DNA from: an uncultured Granulosicoccus sp.
Lineage (GTDB): Bacteria; Pseudomonadota; Gammaproteobacteria; Granulosicoccales; Granulosicoccaceae
Direction: 5' to 3'
DNA: 64,000 bases
NCBI GenBank assembly: GCA_947499955.1
Contig: CANMQI010000001.1
Location: forward strand, 558,001 to 622,000
The notes beneath the pieces are model-generated. The model saw only the letters and a program-made list of their open reading frames with translations. It ran no database searches and was not told the origin of the DNA. A program made the translations under genes and the position numbers. Position 1 is the stretch's first letter. Each line of letters begins with the position of its first letter. Below, piece by piece: positions 8,021 to 17,202 of the stretch.

Positions 8021-8962
8021 TCAGCGGGTTTCGGGGCCCGCATGAATACTGGTCTCGAAATTCCCGTTCTCATTCACCATCCCCCGGTACATGCCCTCGC
8101 AGTTGAACGGCATGGTGACATGACCCTGCGCATCCACCGCAATCAGCCCACCGGACCCATCGTGCTTGCCCAGATCTTCCATGACGACATGGTGTGCAGC
8201 ATCGACCAATGATTCTCCGGCATGACGCATGCGGGCAGCGATTTCGGCCGCCGCGTTGTAACGGATGAACACTTCACCATGCCCCGTACCTGACACCGCG
8301 CAGGTCTCGTTATCGGCAAAGGTACCCGCACCAATGATGGGCGTGTCACCGATCCGGCCGGGAGCCTTGGCCGTCATACCACCGGTGGACGTGGCTGCCG
8401 CCAGATTGCCCTGCGTATCGCAGGCGACCGCACCCACGGTACCGTGGCGACGAGCGGGATCATCATCTTCCTGTCCGCTGGCGCGCATGGCCAGCGTGGA
8501 CTGCAGAGCATCCCAGCGCGCCTGAGTGAAGAAGTACGGTGCCTCTTCGAAAGGCAAACCCGCCTCTCTGGCGATCTGCAAGGCATTGGGCCCGATCAGC
8601 ATGACGTGCTCCGTGTTCTCCATCACCGCTCTTGCGTTCAACACCGGGTTGCGCGGACCGAATATGCCGCCAACGGCACCGGCTGCTCGTGTTCTTCCAT
8701 CCATCACCGCAGCATCCATTTCCTGCACCCCTTCGCTGGTGAACACAGCACCACGCCCGACATTGAACAGGGGTTCGTTTTCCAGTGCACACACCGCCGC
8801 GGTCACGGCATCCATGGCACTGCCCCCTTGTTGCAGAATGTCATGACCTGCCTGCAGAGCCGTGCGCAATCCGTCGTGATAGCGTACTTCCAAGTCGGGG
8901 GTCAGACTGGCCTTGTTGATGGTACCTGCCCCCCCGTGTACTGCGAGAGAAAAACGGCTCAT
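8021..8962 (-). CDS. iaaA: Isoaspartyl peptidase / plant-type L-asparaginase
   Basis: An N-terminal-nucleophile hydrolase of 313 residues that splits beta-aspartyl dipeptides and often L-asparagine. The proenzyme cleaves itself before Thr175 in RRHGTVGAVA, freeing the catalytic threonine. Upstream AVHGGAG and NVGRGAVFT, and downstream TSTGGMTAKAPGRIGDTP and GTGHGE, line the substrate pocket as in the family. It overlaps the deacetylase gene by four bases (ATGA), so they are translationally coupled. In this operon it suggests that the imported compound contains aspartyl or asparaginyl bonds. There is no signal peptide, so it acts in the cytoplasm. Confidence 0.92.
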   Translation of the reverse strand: MSRFSLAVHGGAGTINKASLTPDLEVRYHDGLRTALQAGHDILQQGGSAMDAVTAAVCALENEPLFNVGRGAVFTSEGVQEMDAAVMDGRTRAAGAVGGIFGPRNPVLNARAVMENTEHVMLIGPNALQIAREAGLPFEEAPYFFTQARWDALQSTLAMRASGQEDDDPARRHGTVGAVACDTQGNLAAATSTGGMTAKAPGRIGDTPIIGAGTFADNETCAVSGTGHGEVFIRYNAAAEIAARMRHAGESLVDAAHHVVMEDLGKHDGSGGLIAVDAQGHVTMPFNCEGMYRGMVNENGNFETSIHAGPETR

Positions 8963-9864
8963 GATATCGGGTTTCCTGTATTTTCAGACTCAGCCAGACA
9001 ATAGCTGGCAATGTCGGCATGGGTGGCTATCCAGCAGTCACCCGTTGCCACGATGTGTTCGAGCAGTTCTTCGAGAATGAAGATGCGACTGCGGTATGTG
9101 ATCACATGGGGGTGCATGGTCAGCAGAAACAGCCCACCCTCCTCTCTGGCACCGTCGAATTCGCGCAGAAAGATATCCAGTACATCGGCTGGTGCCGTGT
9201 AGGGACGCTGCGCACCGAAGCGGTTCATCATGAAGTACACGGCATCATCACGAATCCACTCAACCGGTAGTTCCACGATACCCGTTGGCTCGCCATGCGC
9301 CATGATCTCGTACGGGTCATCATCAGAGAACAGCGAGCTGTCATACAGCAGTCCCATCTCGCGAGCGATATTCAGCGTGTTGGGGCTGTAGTCCCAGGAC
9401 GGCGTGCGCATGCCGCGAGGTCGGACACCGCACACCTGCTCGAGCGTGTCGGAGGCGCGCAGCATCAGCTCTCGCTCTGTCGCCTCATCCAGTTTGGTGT
9501 TGAGCTCATGAATCCAGCCATGCAGGCCGATCTCGTGCCCCTCTTCGGCCAATGTACGTTGCTCTTCAGGATGCAGCAGCGCTGATACAGCGGGTACGAA
9601 AAAGCTGGCCTTGGCATCAAAGCGATCCAGTACACGCCGGATGCGCGGAATACCGCGCCTTGATCCGTACTCTCCCCAACTGAGGCGTGCGACCGATTCG
9701 GCACCGTCGCGCAACTCATTGGTCTCATGATCACTGTCGAATGACAAGGCCACGGCACAGCGAGCACCACCCGGCCAGCGCTTCGGCAACAGGGAGCGCC
9801 CTGCCCTGACTGCATTGACCTTGTGTCGCCAGGTGGGCTCATCCCACTCATGGGGTTCACTCAT
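8959..9864 (-). CDS. Polysaccharide deacetylase-family amidohydrolase (HpPgdA/PuuE-like)
   Basis: A 301-residue NodB-fold protein. The metal/acid motif is SFDSDHE (Asp43, Asp45), followed by SWGEYGSRRGIPRI, HEIGLHGWIHE, RTPSWDYS and TMHPHV. This pattern is that of the cytoplasmic Helicobacter PgdA-like and PuuE allantoinase-like branch, which hydrolyses amides and cyclic ureides or imides, and not the secreted chitin deacetylases; no signal peptide is present. The start ATG 9864 has GGAGA seven bases upstream. With a creatininase homologue in the same operon, opening of a cyclic amide is a reasonable guess, but the substrate is unknown. Confidence 0.8.
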   Translation of the reverse strand: MSEPHEWDEPTWRHKVNAVRAGRSLLPKRWPGGARCAVALSFDSDHETNELRDGAESVARLSWGEYGSRRGIPRIRRVLDRFDAKASFFVPAVSALLHPEEQRTLAEEGHEIGLHGWIHELNTKLDEATERELMLRASDTLEQVCGVRPRGMRTPSWDYSPNTLNIAREMGLLYDSSLFSDDDPYEIMAHGEPTGIVELPVEWIRDDAVYFMMNRFGAQRPYTAPADVLDIFLREFDGAREEGGLFLLTMHPHVITYRSRIFILEELLEHIVATGDCWIATHADIASYCLAESENTGNPIS

Positions 9865-9895
9865 GTTCCGTTCTCCATCGAATGGCTGGAATGTG

Positions 9896-10651
9896 TCATG
9901 CATGCCCCCCATCTACCTGCAGAATCTGCCCGGTGATCCAGCTGGCCCTGTCCGAGCACAGGAACGTCACGGCATCAGCGATATCCTCTGAACGCCCCAG
10001 CCTGCGGGTATGAATGCTGTTGACGATCTGTGCCTGCCGTTCAGGCCCGAAAGCCTCCCATTGCTTCTCGGTCGACGGATTGGACAGCACAAAGCCCGGG
10101 GCAACGGAGTTGACGGTAATACCTTCCGGTCCCAGCTCCAGGGCGAGCTGTCGAGTCAGCCCCACCAGCGCATGCTTGGCCGAGGCGTAGGCCTGTATAC
10201 CGGTGAGGCTTGGTTTCAGCCCCGCCCCCGATGAGATGGTCACGATTCGACCCCAACCGCGTTGCTTCATCGCCGGGGCAAAACCTTGCGCACACCACAT
10301 GGCAGCATCCACATTGGCGGCGAAAATGGCTTGCCAGTCCGATGGCGTGATCGCCTCCAGAGGCCGGCCCACCTGACCGCGTACACCTCCGGCGGCTGTG
10401 ACCAATCCATCGACATGACCGTGCTGCTCGATGATGTCCTTGCAGATGGCGTGAGCACTCTCGGGCGAACCCAGGTCAGCGCTGTAACAGCTGACTCCGG
10501 ACTGTGTCTGCAGTTGTTCCAGTCCGTCGGCATCGATATCGATTGCCGCAACCGTGGCCCCTTCGGCCACCAGTGCCTGCACGATTGCTGCACCGATTCC
10601 CTGAGCGGCTCCGGTCACCGCAAAGATGCGTGACTTCAAGTTCAGTTGCAT
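9896..10651 (-). CDS. Short-chain dehydrogenase/reductase
   Basis: A 251-residue classical SDR. It has TGAAQGIG for the dinucleotide, an acidic IDID after strand 2 that favours NAD(H), an AAGG motif, active-site Ser in TISSGAG, and Tyr-x-x-x-Lys in YASAK. The C-terminal WITGQILQVDGG is typical of fatty-acyl or sugar-alcohol type enzymes. It overlaps the ketopantoate-reductase-like gene by ten bases and precedes the deacetylase gene by 31. The substrate cannot be read from sequence; a hydroxyl generated in this pathway is likely. Confidence 0.88.
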   Translation of the reverse strand: MQLNLKSRIFAVTGAAQGIGAAIVQALVAEGATVAAIDIDADGLEQLQTQSGVSCYSADLGSPESAHAICKDIIEQHGHVDGLVTAAGGVRGQVGRPLEAITPSDWQAIFAANVDAAMWCAQGFAPAMKQRGWGRIVTISSGAGLKPSLTGIQAYASAKHALVGLTRQLALELGPEGITVNSVAPGFVLSNPSTEKQWEAFGPERQAQIVNSIHTRRLGRSEDIADAVTFLCSDRASWITGQILQVDGGHA

Positions 10652-11673
10652 AGTGGCACCATGGCTTTGAGAAGGTCGCTGGATTGTTCACGTTTGCCGT
10701 CTTCGATATCACGGATCAGGCCGTACAGAGCTTTCAGAGCCGGTGTGGCGATATCGAACTGCCGGCCAATCTCGACCAGAATGCCCACTTGCGCATCGAC
10801 TTCCGTCTTGCGTTTACGAATGGCCAGATCGCGGTAGATGCCCGAATGCGTCTTGGCAGTCTTGCGGTTATGCGCCACCATCGTATCGATGGACGTGTCG
10901 ATCTGCTCGGTATTGCCAGTGCGAAAGGCATCCGGGTCGAAACCATTGAAGCCGATGGGCTGAACGCCATCGGCTGCGGCCAGTTGCATGACTTCGCGGC
11001 CCAGCGCAGCATAGACCACGCGATACTCGGCCGGGTCCATGGCATCCGACATCGATTCTGGTGTCAACGCGGTCGCAAACAGCAGGGAACCGTAACCCAT
11101 CTTGCCCCACAGATAGCCCCAGATATTGTCTGTCATGACGGCATCGGGTTCGACCAGACTGAACAGCGAATGCATCTCCTGTAGACGATCACTCATGCTG
11201 CCATCCAGCTCGCCGAGCGCCACGGCGGCACGATTACCATACAGTATGCGTCCCGGCTCCAGCCAGTCTGCACTGAAATTCACGAAGCAACCCAGCGTAC
11301 GATGTGCACCCACACGCGCAGCGATCTGCCGCTCGTTCATGCCATTCTGGGCCGAGACGATATAGCCGTCATCGCTCAGATGCGGCAGCAGCATATCCAG
11401 TGCGATTTGCGTGTGATGCGCCTTCACGGCCAGAATCACACGTCGGTATCTGCCGCTCAAGGTGGCCGGTGTGGCCGCGGGCAACTGCTGCCTGAATTCT
11501 TCCACCGGCCCCTCGATCAGCAGACCCTCGCCGCGCATGGCGTCCACGTGTTCTTCCACGATATCGACCATCTGCACCGCCTGGCCGGCGCGAGCGAAAA
11601 AGGCACCCAGAATGCCACCTATGGCACCGGCTCCCCAGATGAGTATCGGATCGTTCTCGGCACCCGTCTTCAT
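10642..11673 (-). CDS. Ketopantoate reductase-family (PanE/ApbA) dehydrogenase
   Basis: A 343-residue two-domain NADP-binding oxidoreductase with IWGAGAIGG at the N-terminus, an LAVKAHHTQ segment and an AQNGMNE motif in the position of the family's QNG. The helical C-terminal domain has KMGYGS, where the family's catalytic Lys falls. Many paralogues outside pantothenate synthesis reduce other 2-keto or 2-oxo-amide acids. The operon context (creatininase, isoaspartyl peptidase) argues for a catabolic role and not for vitamin synthesis, so I do not call it panE. The start 11673 overlaps the creatininase stop (ATGA). Confidence 0.85.
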   Translation of the reverse strand: MKTGAENDPILIWGAGAIGGILGAFFARAGQAVQMVDIVEEHVDAMRGEGLLIEGPVEEFRQQLPAATPATLSGRYRRVILAVKAHHTQIALDMLLPHLSDDGYIVSAQNGMNERQIAARVGAHRTLGCFVNFSADWLEPGRILYGNRAAVALGELDGSMSDRLQEMHSLFSLVEPDAVMTDNIWGYLWGKMGYGSLLFATALTPESMSDAMDPAEYRVVYAALGREVMQLAAADGVQPIGFNGFDPDAFRTGNTEQIDTSIDTMVAHNRKTAKTHSGIYRDLAIRKRKTEVDAQVGILVEIGRQFDIATPALKALYGLIRDIEDGKREQSSDLLKAMVPLCN

Positions 11674-12371
11674 CGCCAATCGCCTTCGAGCAACTCACGC
11701 GTTTCGCTGACAGCGATATCCCAGATCTTCCGAGTATCCTCGTCCGAACGTTGATAGTAGCCGCCGTAGTTTCCATCACCAATCAATTCGCGAACCCCCT
11801 GGGCATTGCGATCGCGCAGACGATCAAAGTCGACATAGGGCTTCTGCTCACTCGGCATCTCGCGACCTTCCAGCCGGGTCCAGGGGAAGTTCTCCATCCA
11901 GGAGGCATGCGAGGCGATGGGATCGACGGACTGCACGGCCTCCCAGGTTCTGGGCGCTCGCCACCAGTCATGAAAGCGACAACGAGCCCCCTCGTTTGCC
12001 TGCATCCATTCGGCACAGGCGCTCTGCACGGGGCTGTTGCCACCATGCCCATTGACGATGAGGATACGCCTGAAGCCGGTGGAATAGAGGCTGTCGAGCA
12101 CTTCACGGACCACCGTGGCATACGTACTCAGGCTCAGCGACACGGTGCCTGGAAAAGCCATGAAATACGGCGTCAAACCATATGGGATGGCCGGAAAGAC
12201 AGGCACACCCAGCGGTTCTGCCGCATCGCTTGCGATCTTCTCGGACAGGATGGAGTCGACCGACAGACTCAGATAGGCATGCTGCTCGGTACTGCCCAGT
12301 GGCAATACACAACGGTCATCAGTTTCCAGCCAGCGTTCCACGTCGAACCAGTTGCTATCACTAATCTTCAC
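11670..12371 (-). CDS. Creatininase-family amidohydrolase
   Basis: A 233-residue metalloenzyme. The metal-site residues Glu29 and His31 in LGSTEQHAYLSL, Asp39, the NGHGGN motif with His109, and a downstream SHASWME stand where creatininase and mycofactocin MftE-type peptidases place theirs. The family hydrolyses cyclic or terminal amides. The usual GPHLP loop after EQH is replaced by AYLSL, so specificity probably differs from creatinine. It overlaps the GntR-type regulator by 11 bases and the next gene by four, so the whole set is one transcription unit. Confidence 0.85.
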   Translation of the reverse strand: MKISDSNWFDVERWLETDDRCVLPLGSTEQHAYLSLSVDSILSEKIASDAAEPLGVPVFPAIPYGLTPYFMAFPGTVSLSLSTYATVVREVLDSLYSTGFRRILIVNGHGGNSPVQSACAEWMQANEGARCRFHDWWRAPRTWEAVQSVDPIASHASWMENFPWTRLEGREMPSEQKPYVDFDRLRDRNAQGVRELIGDGNYGGYYQRSDEDTRKIWDIAVSETRELLEGDWR

Positions 12372-13377
12372 GATCTATCTCCTTGGACACTGCACTGGTT
12401 CGTGCAGCTTCGATTGCCGGCAGCAACTCCTGTTTCACCGAGTTGCTGTCCGGGGTATGTTTGTATTCGATGGCGATCTGATCCGCTCGCAGCTGGTCCC
12501 GCAAGTAGCCGGCACCACTGGAATGGATCAACACATCGGCTTTGCAAAGCAAGGCATCCAGCTCCGTGTCACTACGCGGCACTGCGATGATGTCATCGAC
12601 ATGCGGCGCAAAGCGCGAGACGCCGCTTTTCATCAAGGCAAGAAAATCGTCGAAGAACGACACGACCAGCACAGTGGCTTCCGGCGGCATGGTTGCCAAT
12701 GCAACTCGGGTGGCGCCATTGGGAATCAGGGTCAAGCCGACCACCGGTGTTTCGGGAAACAGACGCCTGGCTTCGCTGATCATGGTATGTGGACAACACA
12801 CCAGATCGGCCTCGGGAGGTGCTTCATCATCGAGCCTGTCAACACTCCATGCGATCACCTCGTCTGCACTATCGACAAAGGGACGCAAATCCTCGGCATA
12901 GGCTTCGGTCGTATCACGAAAGGTTGCCAGCATGAGAATGCGCAGCGGCTTGATCGTTGAGCGTGCTGTTGCTACCACCACCCGAAAGGCGATGTCCTGG
13001 CGTGACAGCCCCAACGTCTCCCCCGTCCGGACAAGCTCATCCAGCTGTTTGTCGAATGCAGCCATCTGCAGCGTTTCAGATGCGGATGGCGTTCCCCGAT
13101 CCACCACGAAGGTGCCGGAACCGACACGCCCTTCGATATGTCCCCGCTCCTGCAACACCGCATAGACGTTGCTGACCGTGACCGGTGACAGTTTCAGGTA
13201 GGCCGCCAATCGTCGAACCGGCGGCAGGCGGGAGTTTGCCGGTAACTCACCCGTGGCTATGCCGTATTCCAGGGCTCCTCGCAACTGCACGGATACGGAC
13301 ACCGACGAATCAAGATCGATCGCGTCCGTGATCCTTTTTAGTGCAGTGCCTATGCAGTTTGATTCATTTTGAGTCAT
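12361..13377 (-). CDS. GntR-type regulator with a periplasmic-binding-like effector domain
   Basis: A 338-residue regulator. Residues 25-105 form a GntR winged helix (SRLPPVRRLAAYLKLSPVTV, then RVGSGTFV). The remaining 230 residues look like an alpha/beta sensor domain (repeated hydrophobic strands such as LRILMLAT, ATVLVVSF, DVLIHSSG) and not an aminotransferase or FCD domain. It is the first gene of the creatininase operon and is divergent from the dipeptide-type importer, so it probably controls both arms. ATG 13377 is the only well-placed start; 56 extra residues upstream are implausible AT-rich sequence. Confidence 0.82.
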   Translation of the reverse strand: MTQNESNCIGTALKRITDAIDLDSSVSVSVQLRGALEYGIATGELPANSRLPPVRRLAAYLKLSPVTVSNVYAVLQERGHIEGRVGSGTFVVDRGTPSASETLQMAAFDKQLDELVRTGETLGLSRQDIAFRVVVATARSTIKPLRILMLATFRDTTEAYAEDLRPFVDSADEVIAWSVDRLDDEAPPEADLVCCPHTMISEARRLFPETPVVGLTLIPNGATRVALATMPPEATVLVVSFFDDFLALMKSGVSRFAPHVDDIIAVPRSDTELDALLCKADVLIHSSGAGYLRDQLRADQIAIEYKHTPDSNSVKQELLPAIEAARTSAVSKEIDRED

Positions 13378-13410
13378 TATCGTATCAATGTAGCATAACA
13401 ATTTTGATTC
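13358..13410. promoter_or_regulatory. Three TTTGA(T/G)TC direct repeats at the GntR-type start
   Basis: Copies at 13358-13365, 13368-13375 and 13403-13410; the first two are spaced exactly ten bases, one helical turn. They flank the regulator's start codon in the AT-rich divergent spacer. This is a possible binding array; the first two copies also encode residues 1-7 of the regulator. Confidence 0.3.
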
Positions 13411-13502
13411 CAACAAGATCCGAAGAAGGAATGCTTGCGCTATATCTAGCACTAACGCCTGGATAAATGGAAGCTCAACGATGAATGATAAAAAATAATG
13501 CC

Positions 13503-13530
13503 TTGACCCCTTCTGCAAACTGCGTTTAGT
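13503..13530 (+). promoter_or_regulatory. Candidate sigma-70 promoter for the peptide importer
   Basis: TTGACC (13503-13508), a 16-base spacer and TTTAGT (13525-13530), about 30 bases before the binding-protein start. The -10 match is four of six. Confidence 0.4.
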
Positions 13531-13560
13531 GTTACAGCCGTTCATAACAATCGGAGATGC

Positions 13561-15132
13561 ATGATGTTGAAGACTACCCTCAGACCCGGCATTGCAGCAC
13601 TTGCCCTACTCACCGCCGCCCCCGGTGTCATGGCGCAAGATCTGATGATCGGTCTGCGTGCCGGCCCTGACTCCATCGACCCACACTGGTCAACCCTCGG
13701 CAGTCAGGCGGAAGCGCTGCGCCATGTATTCGATACCGTGGTCGACGTCGATGACAAACTGCAACTCAAGCCCGGCCTGGCAGTGAGCTGGGAAGCGGTT
13801 GACGACATCACCTGGGAATTCAAGCTGCGCGAAGGCGTGACCTTTCACGATGGCAGCCCCTTCACCGCTGAAGATGTGAAATTCTCCATCGAGAGAATTC
13901 CGGAAGTCACCGGCCCCATGCCGATGACGCTGTACACGAAATACGTCGACTCGGTAGAGGTGGTTGACGACTACACGCTGCGCGTGACAACCAAGGGACG
14001 TGCCCCCTCATTGCCCAACGATTTCACCCGCCTGTTTGTCGTGCCATCGGAAACCGGCATGGAAGCACGCAATGAAGCATTCAATTCAGGTGAGAAAGCC
14101 ATCGGCACCGGCCCCTACAAATTCGTCAGCTGGCAGCCCAAGGGTGACATGGTGCTGGCGCGATACGATGACTTCTGGGGAGATGCACCCGCCTGGGAAA
14201 ACGTCACACGCCGGGAAATTCCCGATGATGCCGCTCGTGTGGCTGCGCTCAAATCCGGCCAGGTTGACCTGATCAACTATGTACCGGCCACGGACTATGT
14301 GGCCATGCAGAATGACTCGAGCCTGGAGACCTCTGTCTCTGACTCCATCTATATCCTGAACATCGCGCCTTCCGTAAAGGATGAAGAGCCTCAACCCATC
14401 AAGGTCAATGGCAAGGAGGTCGAAGGCAATCCACTGCAGGATCTCAGAGTGCGCAAGGCGCTGGATTACGCCATCGATCGCAAGACACTGGTACGCGTTG
14501 TACTGGAAGGCCTCGGAACCCCTGCCAACCAGCTGATGCCGGAAGGCTTCTTCGGCTATTCCGACAAGCTGGGCGAGCGTGAATACGACATCGAACAGGC
14601 CAAGTCCCTGCTGGCTGAAGCGGGCTACCCGGATGGCTTCGAAATCGATTTCACCTGTACCAACAATCGTGTTCCAGGTGACGCCGTGGTGTGTGAAGCC
14701 CTGGCTCAGATGTGGTCGAAACTGGGATTGACGGTCAATGCTCAGGCGCTCAACGGCACCGTGTATTTCCCCGCTGCAGCTCGCGAGGAATACACCATGA
14801 CCATGTCCGCCTGGGGCACCTTGACCGGTGAGGCGGCTTATACCTACGGTGCGCTGGTCCATACAAAGGATGCCGAAAAGGGTTTTGGCAACTTCAACCG
14901 CAGCGGTTATTCCAACCCCGAGTTCGACAAGGTATTCGGAGAAGGCTCACAGACTCTCGACGCCGAGCCGCGCCGCAAGCTGTACGAAGAAGCGTCCTAT
15001 ATCGCCATGGAAGATCGTGCGCTGATACCCACAGTCATCCTGCAGACCGTCTGGGCCTCCAAAGCCGGCAAGCTGGACTTCCCACCACGGGTTGACCAGG
15101 AAACACGGGCCTACGAAATCACGCCCGAGTAG
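13561..15132 (+). CDS. Dipeptide-type ABC transporter substrate-binding protein
   Basis: A 523-residue periplasmic protein of the SBP family 5 (DppA/OppA-like). It has an N-terminal signal peptide ending near VMAQD. Family signatures are LKPGLAVSWE, WEFKLREGVTFHDGSPFTAEDVKFS and the closing-domain segment DLRVRKALDYAIDR. It would deliver a peptide, opine or similar solute to the two permeases that follow. ATG ATG at 13561/13564 gives two possible starts, with GGAG just upstream. A strong hairpin separates it from the permease genes, as is common when the binding protein is needed in excess. Confidence 0.93.
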   Translation: MMLKTTLRPGIAALALLTAAPGVMAQDLMIGLRAGPDSIDPHWSTLGSQAEALRHVFDTVVDVDDKLQLKPGLAVSWEAVDDITWEFKLREGVTFHDGSPFTAEDVKFSIERIPEVTGPMPMTLYTKYVDSVEVVDDYTLRVTTKGRAPSLPNDFTRLFVVPSETGMEARNEAFNSGEKAIGTGPYKFVSWQPKGDMVLARYDDFWGDAPAWENVTRREIPDDAARVAALKSGQVDLINYVPATDYVAMQNDSSLETSVSDSIYILNIAPSVKDEEPQPIKVNGKEVEGNPLQDLRVRKALDYAIDRKTLVRVVLEGLGTPANQLMPEGFFGYSDKLGEREYDIEQAKSLLAEAGYPDGFEIDFTCTNNRVPGDAVVCEALAQMWSKLGLTVNAQALNGTVYFPAAAREEYTMTMSAWGTLTGEAAYTYGALVHTKDAEKGFGNFNRSGYSNPEFDKVFGEGSQTLDAEPRRKLYEEASYIAMEDRALIPTVILQTVWASKAGKLDFPPRVDQETRAYEITPE

Positions 15133-15141
15133 GGAGCCTCA

Positions 15142-15169
15142 AGGCGGGCATCCATTCGGGTGCCCGCCT
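15142..15169 (+). terminator. Hairpin after the binding-protein gene
   Basis: AGGCGGGCA (15142-15150) pairs perfectly with TGCCCGCCT (15161-15169) around a ten-base loop, nine bases after the stop. There is no long T-run, so it is likely an mRNA-stabilising or partial terminator element that raises binding-protein over permease expression. Confidence 0.75.
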
Positions 15170-15289
15170 GATTTCCACTGCCCATCCAACTTTTGCACTC
15201 GTCTGTTCCTCGACACACGTAGCGCCTGACTCTGATTCCAGCTGCACAATGCCAAGCTCTCCCAACACCGCCAAGAGCCCGAGGTTTCC

Positions 15290-16264
15290 ATGTTCGGATA
15301 TCTGATCGGACGACTCTCGCAAGCCGTCGTCGTGGTGTTCGCCATGTCGATCATCGTGTTCGTCGGCGTCTACGCCATCGGCAACCCGATCGACGTCATG
15401 ATCGATCCGGGTGCCACCCAGGAAATACGCGAGAACCTGATCCGCCAATACGGACTGGATCAACCCCTCTGGCGCCAGTATTTCACCTTCGTGAGCAATG
15501 TCTTTCACGGTGACCTTGGCCGCTCCATGGTCTACAACATATCGGTTACCAGCCTTGTATTTTCCAGATTGCCGGCCACGGTCGAACTGGTCCTGGTATC
15601 GGTTGTCATCGCCACACTCATCGGCATCCCCGCCGGACTGTATGCCGGCTACAAACCCGGAAGCCTGGGTGCCAAGCTGATCATGGCCCTGTCCGTTCTC
15701 GGCTTCTCGGTACCCACCTTCTGGATCGGCATGCTGTTGATCATGGGCTTTGCCGTCGAGCTGGGCTGGCTGCCATCCGGGGGCCGCGGCGAGGTGGCCA
15801 GATTTCTCTGGTTCGATACCTCACTGGCCACACCCAATGGCTGGTCGCATGTCATCATGCCCGCCATCAATCTGTCCCTGTTCAAGATGGGACTGCTGAT
15901 TCGACTGACGCGCGCCGGCATGGTCGAGGCCATGGGCGCCGAGTATGTGCGCTTCGCCCGTGCCCAGGGCCTGCCGGACCAACAGATCGTCTTCAGCCAC
16001 ATTCTGCGCAATATCTCGATTCCCATTGTCACGGTATTCGGCCTGGAGCTGGGTTCGACACTGGCCTTTGCCGTCGTCACCGAAACGGTCTTCAACTGGC
16101 CCGGCGTGGGCAAGCTGATCATCGACAGCATCCTGCAGCTGGACCGCCCCGTCATGGTGTCCTACCTGGTCATGGTGGTTGTACTGTTTGTCATGATCAA
16201 CCTGATCGTCGACCTTGTCTATGCACGTCTGGATCCGCGTGTTCGACTCAAGGGAGGCGCGTGA
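15290..16264 (+). CDS. Dipeptide-type ABC transporter permease (DppB-like)
   Basis: A 324-residue inner-membrane permease with six predicted helices: first helix near residues 10-30, then the DppB-type periplasmic loop containing the RQYGLDQPLWRQY segment. The cytoplasmic EAA loop is present near the C-terminal half (EAMGAEYVRFARAQGL), which docks onto the ATPases. The gene ends in GTGATGA, overlapping the second permease start. ATG 15290 follows a purine-rich GAGG site. Confidence 0.92.
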   Translation: MFGYLIGRLSQAVVVVFAMSIIVFVGVYAIGNPIDVMIDPGATQEIRENLIRQYGLDQPLWRQYFTFVSNVFHGDLGRSMVYNISVTSLVFSRLPATVELVLVSVVIATLIGIPAGLYAGYKPGSLGAKLIMALSVLGFSVPTFWIGMLLIMGFAVELGWLPSGGRGEVARFLWFDTSLATPNGWSHVIMPAINLSLFKMGLLIRLTRAGMVEAMGAEYVRFARAQGLPDQQIVFSHILRNISIPIVTVFGLELGSTLAFAVVTETVFNWPGVGKLIIDSILQLDRPVMVSYLVMVVVLFVMINLIVDLVYARLDPRVRLKGGA

Positions 16265-17202
16265 TGAACAACAGCTCACCGGACAACAGCAACGTGGCAG
16301 ATTCATCGCCGATCATCGCTCGGGAGACCACCGCGACACGCCTGCGCAATTTCTGGTCGGACTACTGCGAGTCCAGAGTGGCCTTGATGGCCCTGTTCGT
16401 CATCATCGCGCTGACCATCGGCGCCTTCGGTGCGCCCTGGCTGGTTCCTCAGGATCCCTATGACCTGTCCCTGCTGGAATGGTCCGATGCCTTTCTACCG
16501 CCTGGCGAGGTTGGCTCTGGCGGCTACACCCTGTTGCTGGGCACCGACAACGCCGGGCGCGACATGCTCTCCGCCATTCTGTATGGCCTGCGCACCAGCT
16601 TCGTGATCGGCTTGTCTGCCGGTGTGCTGGCACTGACTGTCGGCATCACCGTGGGACTCAGTGCTGCCTATTTCGGTGGCAGGCTCGAAGCCTTGCTCAT
16701 GCGCATCGTGGACCTGCAACTATCCATGCCCGCCATCCTGCTGGCGCTGGTGTTGGTGGCCATGCTGGGACAGGGGGTTCCGCAGATCATTCTGGCACTG
16801 GTGGTAGCGCAATACGCCTACTTCGCGCGGACAACCCATGGGGCAGCATCGGTGGAACGGCGCAAGGACTATATCGAAGCGGCGCGTTCGACACCGCTGC
16901 CTACACGACGCATCATGTTTCGCCACCTGCTACCCAACGTCCTGCCGCCATTGATCGTGGTGGCCACCGTACAGGTCGCCAGCGCGATCTCGCTGGAGGC
17001 CACGCTGTCGTTTCTGGGTGTCGGCCTGCCCTTGACCGAACCCTCATTGGGATCACTGATCTCCAATGGCTTCAAGTACATACACGCCGGTCGCTACTGG
17101 CTATCCATCTATCCGGGAATCTTTCTGATGATCACGGTTGTCGCCATCAACCTTGTCGGTGACCAGGTCCGCACCGTACTGGACCCGAGGAACAGCCGAT
17201 GA
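16264..17202 (+). CDS. Dipeptide-type ABC transporter permease (DppC-like)
   Basis: A 312-residue permease with a soluble N-terminal tail, a first helix around residues 40-60, the DppC-specific LLGTDNAGRDMLSAILYG segment, and the EAA loop YIEAARSTPLPTRRIMFRHLL (shown here split: YIEAARSTP then RRIMFRHLLPN). It pairs with the upstream permease to form the channel. The ATG at 16264 overlaps the previous stop, and its own stop overlaps the ATPase start (ATGA). Confidence 0.92.
   Translation: MNNSSPDNSNVADSSPIIARETTATRLRNFWSDYCESRVALMALFVIIALTIGAFGAPWLVPQDPYDLSLLEWSDAFLPPGEVGSGGYTLLLGTDNAGRDMLSAILYGLRTSFVIGLSAGVLALTVGITVGLSAAYFGGRLEALLMRIVDLQLSMPAILLALVLVAMLGQGVPQIILALVVAQYAYFARTTHGAASVERRKDYIEAARSTPLPTRRIMFRHLLPNVLPPLIVVATVQVASAISLEATLSFLGVGLPLTEPSLGSLISNGFKYIHAGRYWLSIYPGIFLMITVVAINLVGDQVRTVLDPRNSR

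Noticed and set aside
10642-11673. Naming the ketopantoate reductase homologue panE
   Set aside because: It sits in a catabolic operon and no other pantothenate gene is near; family membership alone does not show that reaction.
14086-14862. Long minus-strand open frame opposite the peptide-binding protein
   Set aside because: Shadow of a gene with strong family signatures; no start signal of its own.
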